From assembly GCA_018398765.1 (NCBI GenBank), contig JAHBMJ010002378.1, forward strand, positions 4,424-46,418: 41,995 nt of DNA, read 5' to 3'. The position numbers and the translations under genes are program-made. This document shows, one piece after another, positions 1 to 10,834 of this stretch. Every line of letters starts with the position of its first letter. Position 1 is the stretch's first letter. This DNA comes from Chromera velia. Its lineage: Eukaryota > Sar > Chromeraceae. The notes below the pieces were generated by a model, which searched no databases, was not told where the DNA came from, and was given only the letters and a program-made list of their open reading frames with translations.

Positions 1-238
1 CACCCCCCACACACACGAAAAAGGAAAGAGAGAGAGGCCCACAAAGCGAATGCATACATGAGAAAGGGATCGAGTCTCCGTTGACATGCGAATGCAGGCA
101 CACTACTCGCCCATTCTTTCCACCCCTGCCTTTCAATCTCCCCTGTCGACCTCTCACCGAGTCATGTCAACTCCCACGCATTCAGACTTTTTCCTTCCAC
201 CCATCGTGCCCTTCTGTACAGTAAGCCCCCCCACTGAC
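1..238 (-). other. Probable intron and unplaced 3' part of the membrane-protein gene
   Basis: This stretch follows a GTCAGT donor at 238-233 on the minus strand. It contains no frame that clearly continues the protein and ends in a CA-rich simple repeat at the left edge. I read it as intron sequence of the gene above. Confidence 0.3.
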
Positions 239-1538
239 CAAAAGAAAGCTCTTGAGGGGTCCGTCCAGATCGGGAACGTCCGTCGTGTGCTCCACCACCG
301 ACTCGAGGCCTGCTGCCTGGAGCCCTGTATGAATAGACACGGTGACAGTGACAGATGACACAACAACAAGAGTCAGTAAATCTGGTCTTTCGTTTCCATC
401 TCGAGTGGGACGGTTCAAGCACATTCCAACGCAGGCAGGATATACGACGAACAGCTTTTCTTTCTTCCTCAGCTTGGACATGACAGACAAAGAAGGCATG
501 TAGAAGGAAGACATGCAGGGAGACGATGAACTGCCTAAGTGAGACTCTCAGACCTCTTTCGTCGCTTGATCTTTTTACAAGAGGCAGAAGACAAGTACGC
601 AGTAGCATATGGGTGCATGCAGACGCAAATGAATTTCAGAAATGTGACTGACCTGCCAGCGTGTCATTTCTGTCATAAGTGGCGCGTCTGAAGTGTAGAG
701 CGAGCCGCGACACCCTGGACACTTCGCACTGTCTGACCCCCTCTCGGAGGCTCAACACCCCCGCTTCGTACGGCTGGAGGGCCCTGCGCACCCCGGGCAG
801 CATCGCAGCGACAACCGACATGTTCGCAACAATGATGGCAATAACGACTACCAGAACGACGCAGAAAGCAGCCAGGTTGACAATCACAAGCTGTTTCACG
901 TTTCGCTGTTTTCGATTCGGGTGGAACGTCAGACCATACAGACACCCACAGCAGCACGCACACGGCAGGAGAATGCCGGTGAGAAGAGTGACGAACAAGA
1001 GGAGCTCAGGCTCCTCCGGCTCCTCCTCGGGGGGCGGCAGGACTTGCACTTGACCGTCCATGTCCCCAACCGGTTCCTCGTCCTGCCCGTACCCATCCTC
1101 GTATGTCATTGCTTGGGTATCGGTCTCCCATCCGTCCGCATCCACACCTTCATTCCACCCGTTTGGGCCGGCCCCCTTCTTCATTCCGGATGCCCACACG
1201 CGACTCTCACCTTGTAGCCGAGAGTCCCTGTACGACGCTCCAGACTTCCCCGAGCCTTGAGACTTGCCTTGTGTACTGAGTCTGCTTGACTTCCCCCCTC
1301 TGCTACTAGACCGTCCCGATCCCTTCCCTCCTGCGGATCTCACTGGACTATGTGGGGAAGAAGAAGAAGCGTCGGAGTCAGAAAGGGGGGCACTCGAGAG
1401 AAGGGGCCCCGAGTCTTTGGGCTCAGCATTCCGGTCCTCACCTTCGGGCGCGCCCGCTCCCGCATCGGAGTACGCATCCAAGACCCCCACCCCCACCTCC
1501 ACTCGAGGTGAGATGGTGCTCTCGTAGTGTTTTCGCAT
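239..1538 (-). CDS. Two-helix membrane protein, prominin/tweety-like topology (partial gene)
   Basis: Two exons are supported. Exon A runs from about 1538 to 653 and ends at a GTCAGT donor. Exon B is 324-239, follows a TACAG acceptor and ends at another GTCAGT donor; the split Gly codon joins in frame. Exon A encodes about 175 residues rich in Ser, Gly and acidic residues, then a hydrophobic helix (about residues 179-202) with a Cys cluster (CACCCGC), a short basic loop, a second helix (about 216-240), and an amphipathic segment continuing in exon B. Helix, Cys-rich cytoplasmic loop, helix, then a long loop recalls the first part of prominin; tweety-type proteins are an alternative. This is topology only, not a family assignment. 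The ATG at 1538 is the first in the exon. A coding acceptor near 1598 (TTCACCAG) is possible, so the true start may lie in an upstream exon. The 3' exons lie left of the window or in 1-232, where I cannot place them. Confidence 0.55.
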
Positions 1539-1639
1539 CGCCTTGTGCTCGAGGGGACAGTAGAGAGACCAAAGGCCGTCTGCAGGGCGTGCCTGGTGAA
1601 CAAACAGCTTTCTCCGGCAGTGTCGCACTTATGTGTTAA

Positions 1640-2529
1640 AACAACACGTTAATGCAGCTGAAAGTTCAGATGAACTGTTTCTCAACGACTCCGCGATGCC
1701 TCCCCATCGGTCTATATAGCTCGAAGGCAATCCACCCACCTGAAGAATAGAACTTCGCTGAAGATCCCTAGCTGTACCGCGCTGCATCTCGGCGTGAGCT
1801 CGAACTGATTTAGGGAATTAAGATGAACATGCAGATGGCTTTTCATGCATGCGTGTTGCACATGCAAAAAATCTAAGTACATGTTGCGATGTTGCTTGCG
1901 GAAAATACACGCGCACTCGTTTTGCGCCCAACACAAAACTCCGACCGATTTTGTCACTAGCTTGCGCGGATTGCATGACCATGCAGGCCGAAAAAAAAAA
2001 AGCGAAATTCATCCACATGCAGATCGACGATGATCGACGTACATAGATCGACAAAGAAAAAAAAATCCGACAACTCCAATGTCCCCAAGATTTCCCAACA
2101 TTTCCCAATTAACCGGCCAAACCTCAAAGGCACCGCGAAAGAGGCCTGGCAATCTGACTCTTGGGTGCCATTGTGAAGTGCAGTTTCTCCAGAAGAGCCT
2201 GAAAGTGAAGCAGCTTCTCCCTACTCGAGAAATAACAAGTGTCTTTTGTCATTACGTTCGAAATCAATATCGACCTTCTGACTCGGTGCGACTGCAACAT
2301 TCGAGATGGGTTGGTTGTGCTTGATCAACTGACGTTTTCTGGCTTTGCTTCCTTCGCAATCTTCTTTTTGGGATTTTTCTGCCCGTGTCAGGGTTGCAGA
2401 GTGATCTCCTGTCGTCCCGCTACTTGTCAGGATGTACGATTGATCGATGTCGGGATCTGCTTCGCTCTGACTATGTACTCCGTTCCCGTCTCCCCCTTTC
2501 ACCCCTCCCCCTTTCCCTCCTGCCTGCAG
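1640..2529. other. Intergenic or 5' intron sequence with no identified gene
   Basis: This is the region upstream of the SPIRAL1/Jupiter-like exon. It holds short A-tracts near 1990 and 2057 and no long conserved-looking frame. The first coding exon of the downstream gene must lie here or further left, because the exon at 2530 opens in the middle of a codon. I could not locate it. Confidence 0.3.
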
Positions 2530-3037
2530 CTGACGTGGCAGACAACCAATTCGTCAGGGGAAAGCCCTCTACCCGTCTCTTCGCACCTCCCGGAGGCAAT
2601 ACGTCCATTTCCTTTGGAGACGGTACGTGGTGGGTTGACGGATCAGAGAGATATGGGGAGGGTTGTGTTGCTCTTTTTCTTTTTGGACCTTTGAAAAATA
2701 AGAAAACTGCAGTCAAGGAAAAATAACTTCACCTATTCTGGTCGTTGAAACTCCTCTTCTTGTGATGTTCTCAGAGCAACCCGCTGCTGCCACTGCTAAG
2801 CCCACCTTCAAGGGGAAGGAGGGAGAGACAGGAGGCGCGCCTACAGAGGAGGTGCAGCAGCAGAGGCCCAACCCTGCCCCCGTCCAGGAGAAGCCTGCAG
2901 AGGTCGCAGGGAAGCCTGCAGGGAGCATGCCCTCCTCAGAGACCACAACCGCACAGGCAGAGAAGAGCTCCGTGCGAGTCAGACAGCCCCCCGGAGGTGG
3001 AAGCTCCAGTCAGTCCTTTGGCTCTTTCTTTTTCTGA
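2530..3037 (+). CDS. SPIRAL1/Jupiter (JPT/HN1)-like microtubule-associated protein, 5' end missing
   Basis: Two exons are seen. The first starts at 2530 after a CCTGCAG acceptor and ends before the GTACGT donor near 2625. The second starts at 2775 after TTCTCAG. The codon split G|AG joins in frame to give ...SFGDEQPAAA. Exon 1 carries GKPSTRLFAPPGGNTSISFG, and the C-terminus carries SSVRVRQPPGGGSSSQSFG. Both fit the PPGG(G)xSS...FG signature shared by plant SPIRAL1 and animal Jupiter/HN1 proteins, which are small disordered microtubule-associated proteins. The middle is rich in Pro, Glu, Gln and Ala, as in that family. The stop is at 3035-3037. A GTCAGT just after GGGSSS could instead be a donor leading to a further exon, so the last few residues are uncertain. 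The initiator exon is not identified: the exon at 2530 needs one base from an upstream exon. Confidence 0.6.
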
Positions 3038-5266
3038 GTGTCAAAGTGTTCCGTCGAGTTATCATATCGTTAGCTATACTCGCCGTGATGCTTTTTCTTC
3101 CGGTTGCCTCTGTCGATTCTTTTTCGTTTTTTTGCTCCGTCCGTCTGTCTGTCTTCTGATCCTTCTTTGCTTTCCACGGAGAGGTTTCCACCTCTGTCTT
3201 GTCCCTCTAGTTTTTTGCCTGTCTGTCCGTCTGAGAGAAAGACGGAGAAGAAACCAAAAATTTAAAAAATGTCTGTTCGGATGCCTGTCCGTCTTGCTTG
3301 ATGTTTATGGAGTACGAAACGAAGATGGGAACACATGAGCCACCAAAAAACAATCACGATGCCTCTACCTTTTTACTCTTTGATTGTCTGTGCCAGATAT
3401 GTACTCTTCTCTCGTTCTATTCCCTTCCCCCATGATCTGGTTTTGTTGGTCTCATCGATTCTTTGTTTGCCTTTCTCGAATTTGTTGTTCACGCATTTGT
3501 CCTGTTGTACCCCTGCCTGCTTGCCTTCTCCCTTTCGTCCTTCTGTGTCCTTGGAATTCGTCGTAGTCTCTTTTTGCTGATCGGTGCACTCTTGTATCGC
3601 TTTCTGCCCGTTCGCCCTTTCGTCTGTTAGTGAAGAACAACAAAGTGACGAAAGAAAACAAAGAAAATGGACTTTCAACGGCTGTTTGCAATTCTTTCTT
3701 CCTCTATCTCTTTGTGTTGAAGTAAGAGACGAAGAGGCGGAAAAGGCGGGAGAAAAAACATCTTCTCCTTCTGCTTTTCTGTCTGCGTGCCCCCATTTCC
3801 CGGTCCCTGCCCGTCTGCCTGTATCTCTCGCTGTCTTCCTGAGGGGTCGACTGCCTGACCACCTGATCCTTTTTGCGCGTAGTCTCTCACCTGTTGCCAG
3901 AAGATTAACTAAATGCAGCTGTGTGTGAATGTGCCCATAGGCGTCTGTAATATTTGCATTGTTTGCATTCCTGCCGTCAAGGCCCTGTGTATTCTGCCCT
4001 GTCTTTCCCTTACCCAGAATCGCGTCTTTCCTCGAAACCGCCTCGTTCTTTCTCTTGTTGTGTTTTCTCCCTGCATGCGTGTGTGTGTGTGTGTGTGTGC
4101 AGTTGTGTTCGGTTGAATGATCATCGGAAGGGCCGACTGACTGACTGAAAGAGGAAACGCCTCTGCTCTGTTCGGAAGGTCGACTGCATGCCGGGGGAGG
4201 GGAGGGGAGGAGAGAAGGATCTATCTGCACGTAGCAGGGAGGGAGAGGGAAAAATTGGAGGGACCACAAACATATGAAAGAAAAAGGAGAGGGGATGGGG
4301 GAGAGTCAGAAAGGGATCGTACTGAGGCAACCAACGCCTCTTGCCTTCCCCCTTTTTTCCCTTCCTTCCTGCTTTTCTCATTCCGGCACTTCTCTCCTTT
4401 CTGGTGTAAAAACAAAAAACGAATTAAGTGCTGGGAGGGAATTGGAAAGCTGACGCAGATCTCCTGAAGAGTCTGTGAGGAGAAACCGTGGTCATGCATT
4501 CCGCAGATGTACTCCCTTCCCTTCGTCCGTTCCTTTTTTCCCCCTCTCCTGTTTCCTTTTCCACCGAAGAGCACACAAGCACTGAGGTGTTTCAACCGGA
4601 AGGGGGGGGGATTTTCTTTTGTTGACTTCACTGTGGTGTGTGGTGCTTGTACGGGTCCCGTCTGTCTGTCTCTCTGTCATGCAAGTTCTCTGTCTTGCTC
4701 TTGTGTGGGCCTTTGTAGTTGCATGCATACGCACGTGTGGATCGCTACGACAATATGATCCTGTTGTTGTTCATGTCCCCTCCTCGGAGCTTCCTTCCTC
4801 CACCCGCCCCTCTTTCCTTCCTCACGTGTGGTCCATCAATCCTGCCCCGAATCAATGTTTTGATCAGACAGATCGGTCAGTCCAGCAAAGTGTGCATGCA
4901 ACTGAAAGAGATCATGGTCTGTTTTTTCTACTGCCGGCTTCTTTTTTGAAAGTCTTCTCAGAATTCTGGCACTTGCACCGTGACAGCTTGACACACAATT
5001 ACCTCACGCGGCCTGCCCACTGCGAAAAAGATTCCTTCGGAGTCCGTGGATTTGCATAGCCGAAGTTGGTCTACATAAGTCGATTTATCGCATGACCATG
5101 CAATCAATAAGTTGAAAAAATAGTGATCATGAACTAAAAGTGTCAGCTGTGAAGTGTATCTATGTCCCGATCTATGTCTAGAACCATGTGTTCAAATTTT
5201 AAATATATTAATCTCTTAATCTCATGACTAATGCCATAATTATGTAAAAATGTAAATAAAAAACTT
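3038..5266. other. Pyrimidine-rich stretch without a recognisable gene
   Basis: The plus strand is dominated by T and C, with a short GT repeat at about 4079-4100 and a G-run near 4604. Long antisense open frames (for example 4269-3373) are low-complexity products of this composition. I see no domain, no phase-consistent exon pair and no RNA gene. It probably holds the 3' UTR of the preceding gene and intergenic DNA. Confidence 0.35.
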
Positions 5267-6325
5267 GTTACAAATAGTGACTATGTTTGATTTGATTATA
5301 TTTGATTTGATTTGATTTGAGCTTCAACCTTAAATATTTGATATTTGAGGTAAGATTTGAGGTTAACCTCTTAGGGTTCCTCACTGAGTCACTGACTTAC
5401 TGTCACTCTGATCATTTTTCTCATGACAATAGTTATCAGAACATTTCTGATGTGTGCTTCAAAAATTTAAAAATATATATATAAAATTATAACTTATCAG
5501 TTCCGTAAAAAAAATGTGCTTGTGTGGCAGTGTATATACACTAGTCACTGAGACTCACTCTAGTACTAATAGTGACCATATTTGATTTGATTATATTTGA
5601 TTTGATTTGATTTGATTTGAGCTTCAACCTCAAATATTTGATGTTTGAGGTAAGATTTGAGGTTAACCTCTTAGGGTTCCTCACTGAGTCACTGACTTAC
5701 TGTCACTCTGATCATTTTTCTCATGACAATAGTTATCAGAACATTTCTGATGTGTGCTTCAAAAATTTAAAAATACATATATATAATTATAACTTATCAG
5801 TTCCGTAAAAAAAATATACCTGTGTGGCAGTATATATACACGAGTCACTGAGACTCACTCTAGTACTAAAAGAGATTAAGAACGTAAAATTGATAGATTT
5901 GAAATTACATATAGTGACCATGTTTGATTTGATTTGATTTGATTTGATTTGAGGTAGGGCTTAAGCTCAAATCAAATATCCAGTCAGGGAAGACCTAGTG
6001 TTTAAAGACCTATCAAATACGATCAAATATTTGATTAATATGACTTTCAACCTCAAATATGAAGGTCCTGAAAAACCTTTTGCAAGTACCGATCCGTTAC
6101 GCATGCTGATTCAAATGAAAAAACCTAAATCTTGATGGTTTGCTCTCAAAAAAAAAACGTTTTGAGCTGTACTGAAATTGACGTTTCACTCCCTTTTACT
6201 TCATGCAGAGGTAAACCGATCAGCTGAACGTTTTCCCGAACAGCTGTGTTGACTTTTCTGGTGCTGGAACATCTTTTACGGCCCCCTTTTTAAGCGTCTG
6301 CAAACATTTTACACCCCGTAAAGAC

Positions 6326-7539
6326 ATGTCACACAATCTGACAGGGTCGAACGGGAAGAAGGAGGCATTTGTTTTTAGAGCCGGGTACGCAAAAAAAATA
6401 TGGTCCGTACAAAAGGGGGCAAATGTAATTTAGTATCAGGTGAAAATACAAGGAGCCGAGGGGGAAGGAGAAACTATTTATGGCTGTGAGTATGCAGCAG
6501 CGGCAACCAGTTCTTTTCAAACCCACCTCATCAATCAGCATGGCTTGACGATCACGTCTGACAAACATGTGCAGCTGCTCCAAGAAAGACAGGAGAAGCG
6601 GTCGGAGGGGGCGGAGGGGACGAAGCAGCCTGACGTGCAAACGTTTTTCTCCACCAAAGATGAAGCAGAAGCCGTGGTCGCACCATATGCAGAGACGCAT
6701 GAGAAGAGAATCAAGTATGATATGCTGACCACTGACTTTCTGGCCAGTGCTGGCTGGCCTCATCTCACAGAAAACGAGGCATTGCGAAAGCTGATCAAGG
6801 CACTGGACCCCCGCTACGATCTCCCGTCTGTGGGGAAGGTGCAGAGACTTCTGCTTCCAACACTGAAGAACGAGATTATTCTGTCAATTAAAGACAGGTT
6901 GAGAAAAGCAGTGAGTCGGACCCGACGAGTATCGATCACCCTCGACATGTGGTCCCTGATTGCAGCATGCCCTTGACCCCAAGCGTCGAAAGGCTGCGAC
7001 CACATTCCCTGTCGGTGTGGAGCAGTTCCAGAAAGGCAAGGAAAAAGGCAATGGGGGGGCTGCTGACAGTGCTGGAGGGGGGGCCGCTCCTGCAGGGCCC
7101 AGCGGGAGGACTAATTTGAAACCAAAGGAGGCGGCCGCAGACGCAAATGCTGAGAAGGCTAGGGGGAAACTTCCCCCTCCTAGCTGAGAAAGTCATCACT
7201 CCGGGTGAGGAAGGCTACCGACCTCTCTATATTCACCTCCAATACAAGGGGCTTATTGTCGGCCCTGGCACGGCACAGAGGGTAGCCGAACTTACCAACT
7301 CTGGATGCTTAGCTGCCCAGAAATAGGACGGTTCCAACACCAACAGCAATAGCAAACGTATACGCGGTTCTCCGTCTCACCCCGTTGTCATCTCTCCGCA
7401 ACCGAATAGAAGCCCAGGAGTACCCACTCCTGGAAAGCCGAAAAGCCAGAGAAAAACCTCTCAGCAGCTCCTACCACCGATCGATTCGATTCATATTGAA
7501 GAAAGTGATCATGAAGAAGAGGAAAAGGAAGTGTCATAA
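6326..7539 (+). pseudogene. Broken hAT transposase (BED-like finger plus start of the catalytic domain)
   Basis: The frame opens at the ATG at 6326 and reaches an in-frame TAG at 6431-6433. The same position in the middle copy reads CAG, and the nearby finger Cys is Tyr here. From 6440 the frame continues with C-E-Y...HLINQH, a BED-type zinc-finger end, then DMLTTDFLASAGWPHLTENE, LIKALDPRYDLPS and RRVSITLDMWS, the typical hAT sequence leading to the first catalytic Asp region. After DMWSL (about 6958) the homology stops. A Gly/Ala/Lys-rich segment and stops follow, then a separate acidic tail (IHIEESDHEEEEKEVS, stop 7537-7539) that recurs in other copies. The rest of the RNase H-like core and the hATC dimerisation domain are missing. 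I infer internal deletion of an autonomous ancestor. Confidence 0.8.
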
Positions 7540-7712
7540 AGCTGAGTGATTGTCACCTCAATTTTGGTACGTGCTCTAACTTTATCGTATCAACAAAAAG
7601 TCATATGCAATTTTAAATCTATCAACTTTACGTTCTTAATCTCTATTAGTACTAGAGTGAGTCTCAGTGACTAGTGTATATACACTGCCACACAGGCATA
7701 TTTTTTTTACGG

Positions 7713-7871
7713 AACTGATAAGTTATAATTTTATATGTATTTTTTTAAATTTTTGAAACACACATCAGAAATGTTCTGATAACTATTATCATAAACTGAT
7801 AAGTGATAATTATATATATATTTTTTTAAATTTTTGAAACACACATCAGAAATGTTCTGATAACTATTGGT
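7713..7871. repeat. 81-bp tandem duplication inside the inner hAT element
   Basis: The block starting AACTGATAAGTTATAATT at 7713 recurs at 7794 with few changes, including the shared run ACACATCAGAAATGTTCTG. Related copies elsewhere in the window have only one unit, so the duplication is private to this insertion. Confidence 0.75.
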
Positions 7872-9317
7872 ATGAGAAAAATGATCAGAGTGACAGTAAG
7901 TCAGTGACTCAGTGAGGAACCCTAAGAGGCTAACCTCAAATCTTACCTCAAATATCAAATATTTAAGGTTGAAGCTCAAATCAAATCAAATCAAATCAAA
8001 TATAATCAAATCAAACATGGTCACTAATTGCATATGACTTTTTATTGATACGATAAAGTTAGAGCACGTACCAAAATTGAGGTGACAATCACTCAGCTTT
8101 ATAGCACTTCCTTTTCCTCTTCTTCATGATCACTTTCTTTAATGTGAATCGAATCAAGCCATGCTGATTGATGAGGTAGGTTTGAAAAGAACTGGTTGCT
8201 GCTGCTGCATACTCACAGCCACAAATAGTTTCTCCTTCCCCCTCGGCTCCTTGTATTTTCACCTGACACTGAATCACATTTGCCCCCTTTTACACGGACC
8301 ATATTTTTTTTGCGTACCCGGCTCTAAAAACAAATGCTTCCTTCTTCCCGTTCGACCCTGTCGGATTGTGTGACATGTCTTTACGGGGTATAAAATGTTT
8401 GCAGACGTTTAAAAAGGGGGCCGTAAAAGATGTTCCAGCACCAGAAAAGTCAATACAGCTGTTCAGGAAAACGTTCAACTGATCGGTTTACCTCTGCATG
8501 AAGTAAAAGGGGATGAAACATCAATTTCAGTGCAGCTCAAAACATTTTTTTTTTGAGAGCAAACCATCAAGATTTAGGTTTTTTCATTTGAATCAGCATG
8601 TGTGACGGATCGGTATTTGCAAAAGTTTTTTCGGGACCTTCATATTTGAGGTTGAAAGTCATATTGATCAAATATTTGATCGTATTTGATAAGGTCTTTA
8701 AACACTAGGTCCTCCCTGACTAGATATTTGATTTGAGCTTAAGCCCTACCTCAAATCAAATCAAATCAAATCAAATCAAACATGCTCACTAAGTACTAAT
8801 AGAGATTAAGAACGTAAAATTGATAGATTTAAAATTGCATATAACTTGTTGTTGATACGATAAAGTTAGAGCACGTACCAAAATTGAGATGATATGTCTT
8901 TACGGGGTGTAAAATGTTTGCAGACGCTTAAAAAGGGGGCCGTAAAAGATGTTCCAGCACCAGAAAAGTCAACACAGCTGTTCGGGAAAACGTTCAGCTG
9001 ATCGGTTTACCTCTGCATGAAGTAAAAGGGAGTGAAACGTCAATTTCAGTGCAGCTCAAAACATTTTTTTTTTTAGAGCAAACCATCAAGATTTAGGTTT
9101 TTTCATTTGAATTAGCATGCGTAACGGATCGGTACTTGCAAAAGTTTTTTCGGGACCTTCATATTTGAGGTTGAAAGTCATATTAATCAAATATTTGATC
9201 GTATTTAATAGGTCTTTAAACACTAGGTCCTCCCTGACTGGATATTTGATTTGAGCTTAAGCCCTACCTCAAATCAAATCAAATCAAATCAAATCAAACA
9301 TGGTCACTAGTTACAAA

Positions 9318-10834
9318 ATTTCAAAAGTCTTCAAGTTTTTTTTTTTTTTTTAAAAAACCAAACTACTATACGCATCCCGTTGCTAGCTAGGCTAGTAGCT
9401 AGGTTGCTAGCCCCTTGTTCATAACTATTCATAACTATTTTAATCAATTTTTGGAATAACTTTCCAGAAATTATTATTGAAAAACAATTAAAAAAACAAC
9501 TGTAGAACGGAAAAACTTGAAAGTTTTGCTAGAAGTTTTGGCCTAGGTTTTGGCTACAAAAAAGTATTAACAGGCTAGTAACAGCACATAATAAGTTGAA
9601 TACATGATAAAGTTTATGTTTCACCTGTCTCGATCCGCATGCAGACCGCGGCAGCGGCGGCGCGGCCCACCAAATAGATAATTATGATCTCTTTAGGCTA
9701 TATAGTTCAGCGATGACGAGCTAGGAAACGAGTTGCAGTATTGCCTACTAGATTGCCTACAATGTTCAATACAGACCAACCTAGGCAGTTGCCAGTTGTA
9801 GGCACCAACACGTGTACAGCTCACATTGCTTCACAAGCAAACTTCAATAGAGAACTTGCAAGGGAAGACATCTCTTTCGCGCATGCACCTGATGTACAGA
9901 GACAGTCAGACAAAGAGGCGCTGAGGCAGACATACAGGCTGAGAGAAAGTCACAAACGGGCACGGACATTTCGCAGGCACCTCTGCATGCCAGTGATTCA
10001 GGCCCTATCATTCAGCGCAAGGAGAAAAGAAGACATGCGCCAGTTGCAGACACCAAAAGGAGGCGCAGAGAGAGTCATGGACATTTTCGCGGAAAAACAC
10101 AGACACAGGAGGAAGAGTAAAGAGGGACACGCAGAAGGAAACAACTCAAGGACCAACACCTTGGTCGACACGAAAAGACACCCTCTTCATTTTCATTACC
10201 GATCCGACTGACTGACTGAATGCATCCATGTACTGACTTAAGCATGCAATTGAAAACCGAGACGGCTTTGTGATGAAGCTAGTCTGACAGTTCTTGATAC
10301 CCTTCTGCGTTTGAGGAAAGCCGCGCAAGGCAGGTCGAGAGATCGCTTTGCATTTGCAAGATCTTTACAGACACCAAAAGAGCACGCAGACACATCACTT
10401 CTTCCTCGTTACGTCCCCCTTTTTTCGTTACGGGCAGGGAAAGGCAGAAAGATGATAGGAAGATGCATCATGCAGCCATGCAGTCCAAAAATGGCCTGTC
10501 GATCCATCGCGCCATTACGGCCTGTTCCTTCTCTTTCTCTGCTCGGGATCCCGCTATCTCTCCTTCATTCTCTGCCGGGAGAGTTTCTGCGTGACACGTA
10601 GGCTGTCCATCTCTTTTCTATACAGCAGAACTCCTTTTATTGCCAGTCAGTCGCATTGTGAAGAGGATAGGTGGGCGGGAAACGCTCTCAGGAAGGGAGG
10701 TAGAAAAGTGTGCTGGGACAATTTTTCTTACCTTAAAAACGCGACTCTTCATCGTCTTTCTGCCAACAAACACTGTAGTCTGTCTGTGCATAGACTTGTT
10801 ATTCAGCCAGAGAGACAGACAACTTAGTCCATCA
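9318..10834. other. Gene-free stretch between the hAT nest and the COPI-associated gene
   Basis: The left part is AT-rich with a T-tract at about 9337-9350 and short GCTAGCTAGG repeats. A 156-codon frame at 9741-10211 uses no recognised domain and is low in information. No exon with a clear partner was found. Confidence 0.3.

Larger units (their letters stand above)
5912..8026 (+). mobile_element. Inner hAT element carrying the transposase remnant, 8-bp TSD
   Basis: It starts TAGTGACCATGTTTGATT at 5912 and ends ...CATGGTCACTA at 8026. The flanks are ATTACATA (5904-5911) and ATTGCATA (8027-8034), 7 of 8 identical. It is inverted relative to its host (B end left, A end right). At 2115 bp it is the largest single copy here and the only one with extended transposase sequence, but that gene is broken and lacks the C-terminal half, so this copy cannot be autonomous. 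Confidence 0.83.
5570..8791 (+). mobile_element. Middle hAT-type element, inserted in the outer copy, 8-bp TSD
   Basis: It starts at TAGTGACCATATTTG and ends ...CATGCTCACTA. AGTACTAA occurs at 5562-5569 and 8792-8799, a perfect 8-bp duplication. The uninterrupted target, CTAGTACTAATAGAGATTAA, is present in the related copy at 15711-16575, confirming this is an insertion. It lies in the same A-to-B orientation as the outer copy. On the minus strand at about 8478-8089 it keeps an open N-terminal transposase piece that includes the BED-like finger and is better preserved than in the inner copy. Confidence 0.85.
5275..9309 (+). mobile_element. Outer hAT-type element of a three-level nest, with 8-bp TSD
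   Basis: The element begins TAGTGACTATGTTTGATT and ends with the inverted form ...AAACATGGTCACTA. It is flanked by GTTACAAA at 5267-5274 and again at 9310-9317, a perfect 8-bp target-site duplication as expected for hAT transposons. The termini carry arrays of the pentamer TTTGA (TCAAA on the right). Its own sequence is split by the middle element into 5275-5569 and 8800-9309, so the original unit was only about 0.8 kb and non-autonomous. One end has a GCTTCAACCTCAAATATTTG subterminal block, the other a GCTTAAGCCCTACC block; this A/B end pair identifies every family member in the window. Confidence 0.85.

Noticed and set aside
3373-4269. 298-codon minus-strand frame as a gene
   Set aside because: It is the complement of a T/C-rich tract, with low-complexity translation (Thr/His run, Lys/Glu/Gly/Arg) and no domain.
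5275-9309. TTTGA arrays as telomeric or centromeric repeats
   Set aside because: The arrays are short, always at element tips, in inverted pairs, and bounded by 8-bp target duplications.
9741-10211. 156-codon frame as a gene
   Set aside because: It has an ATG start context but no domain, no partner exon and irregular composition; left as unassigned.
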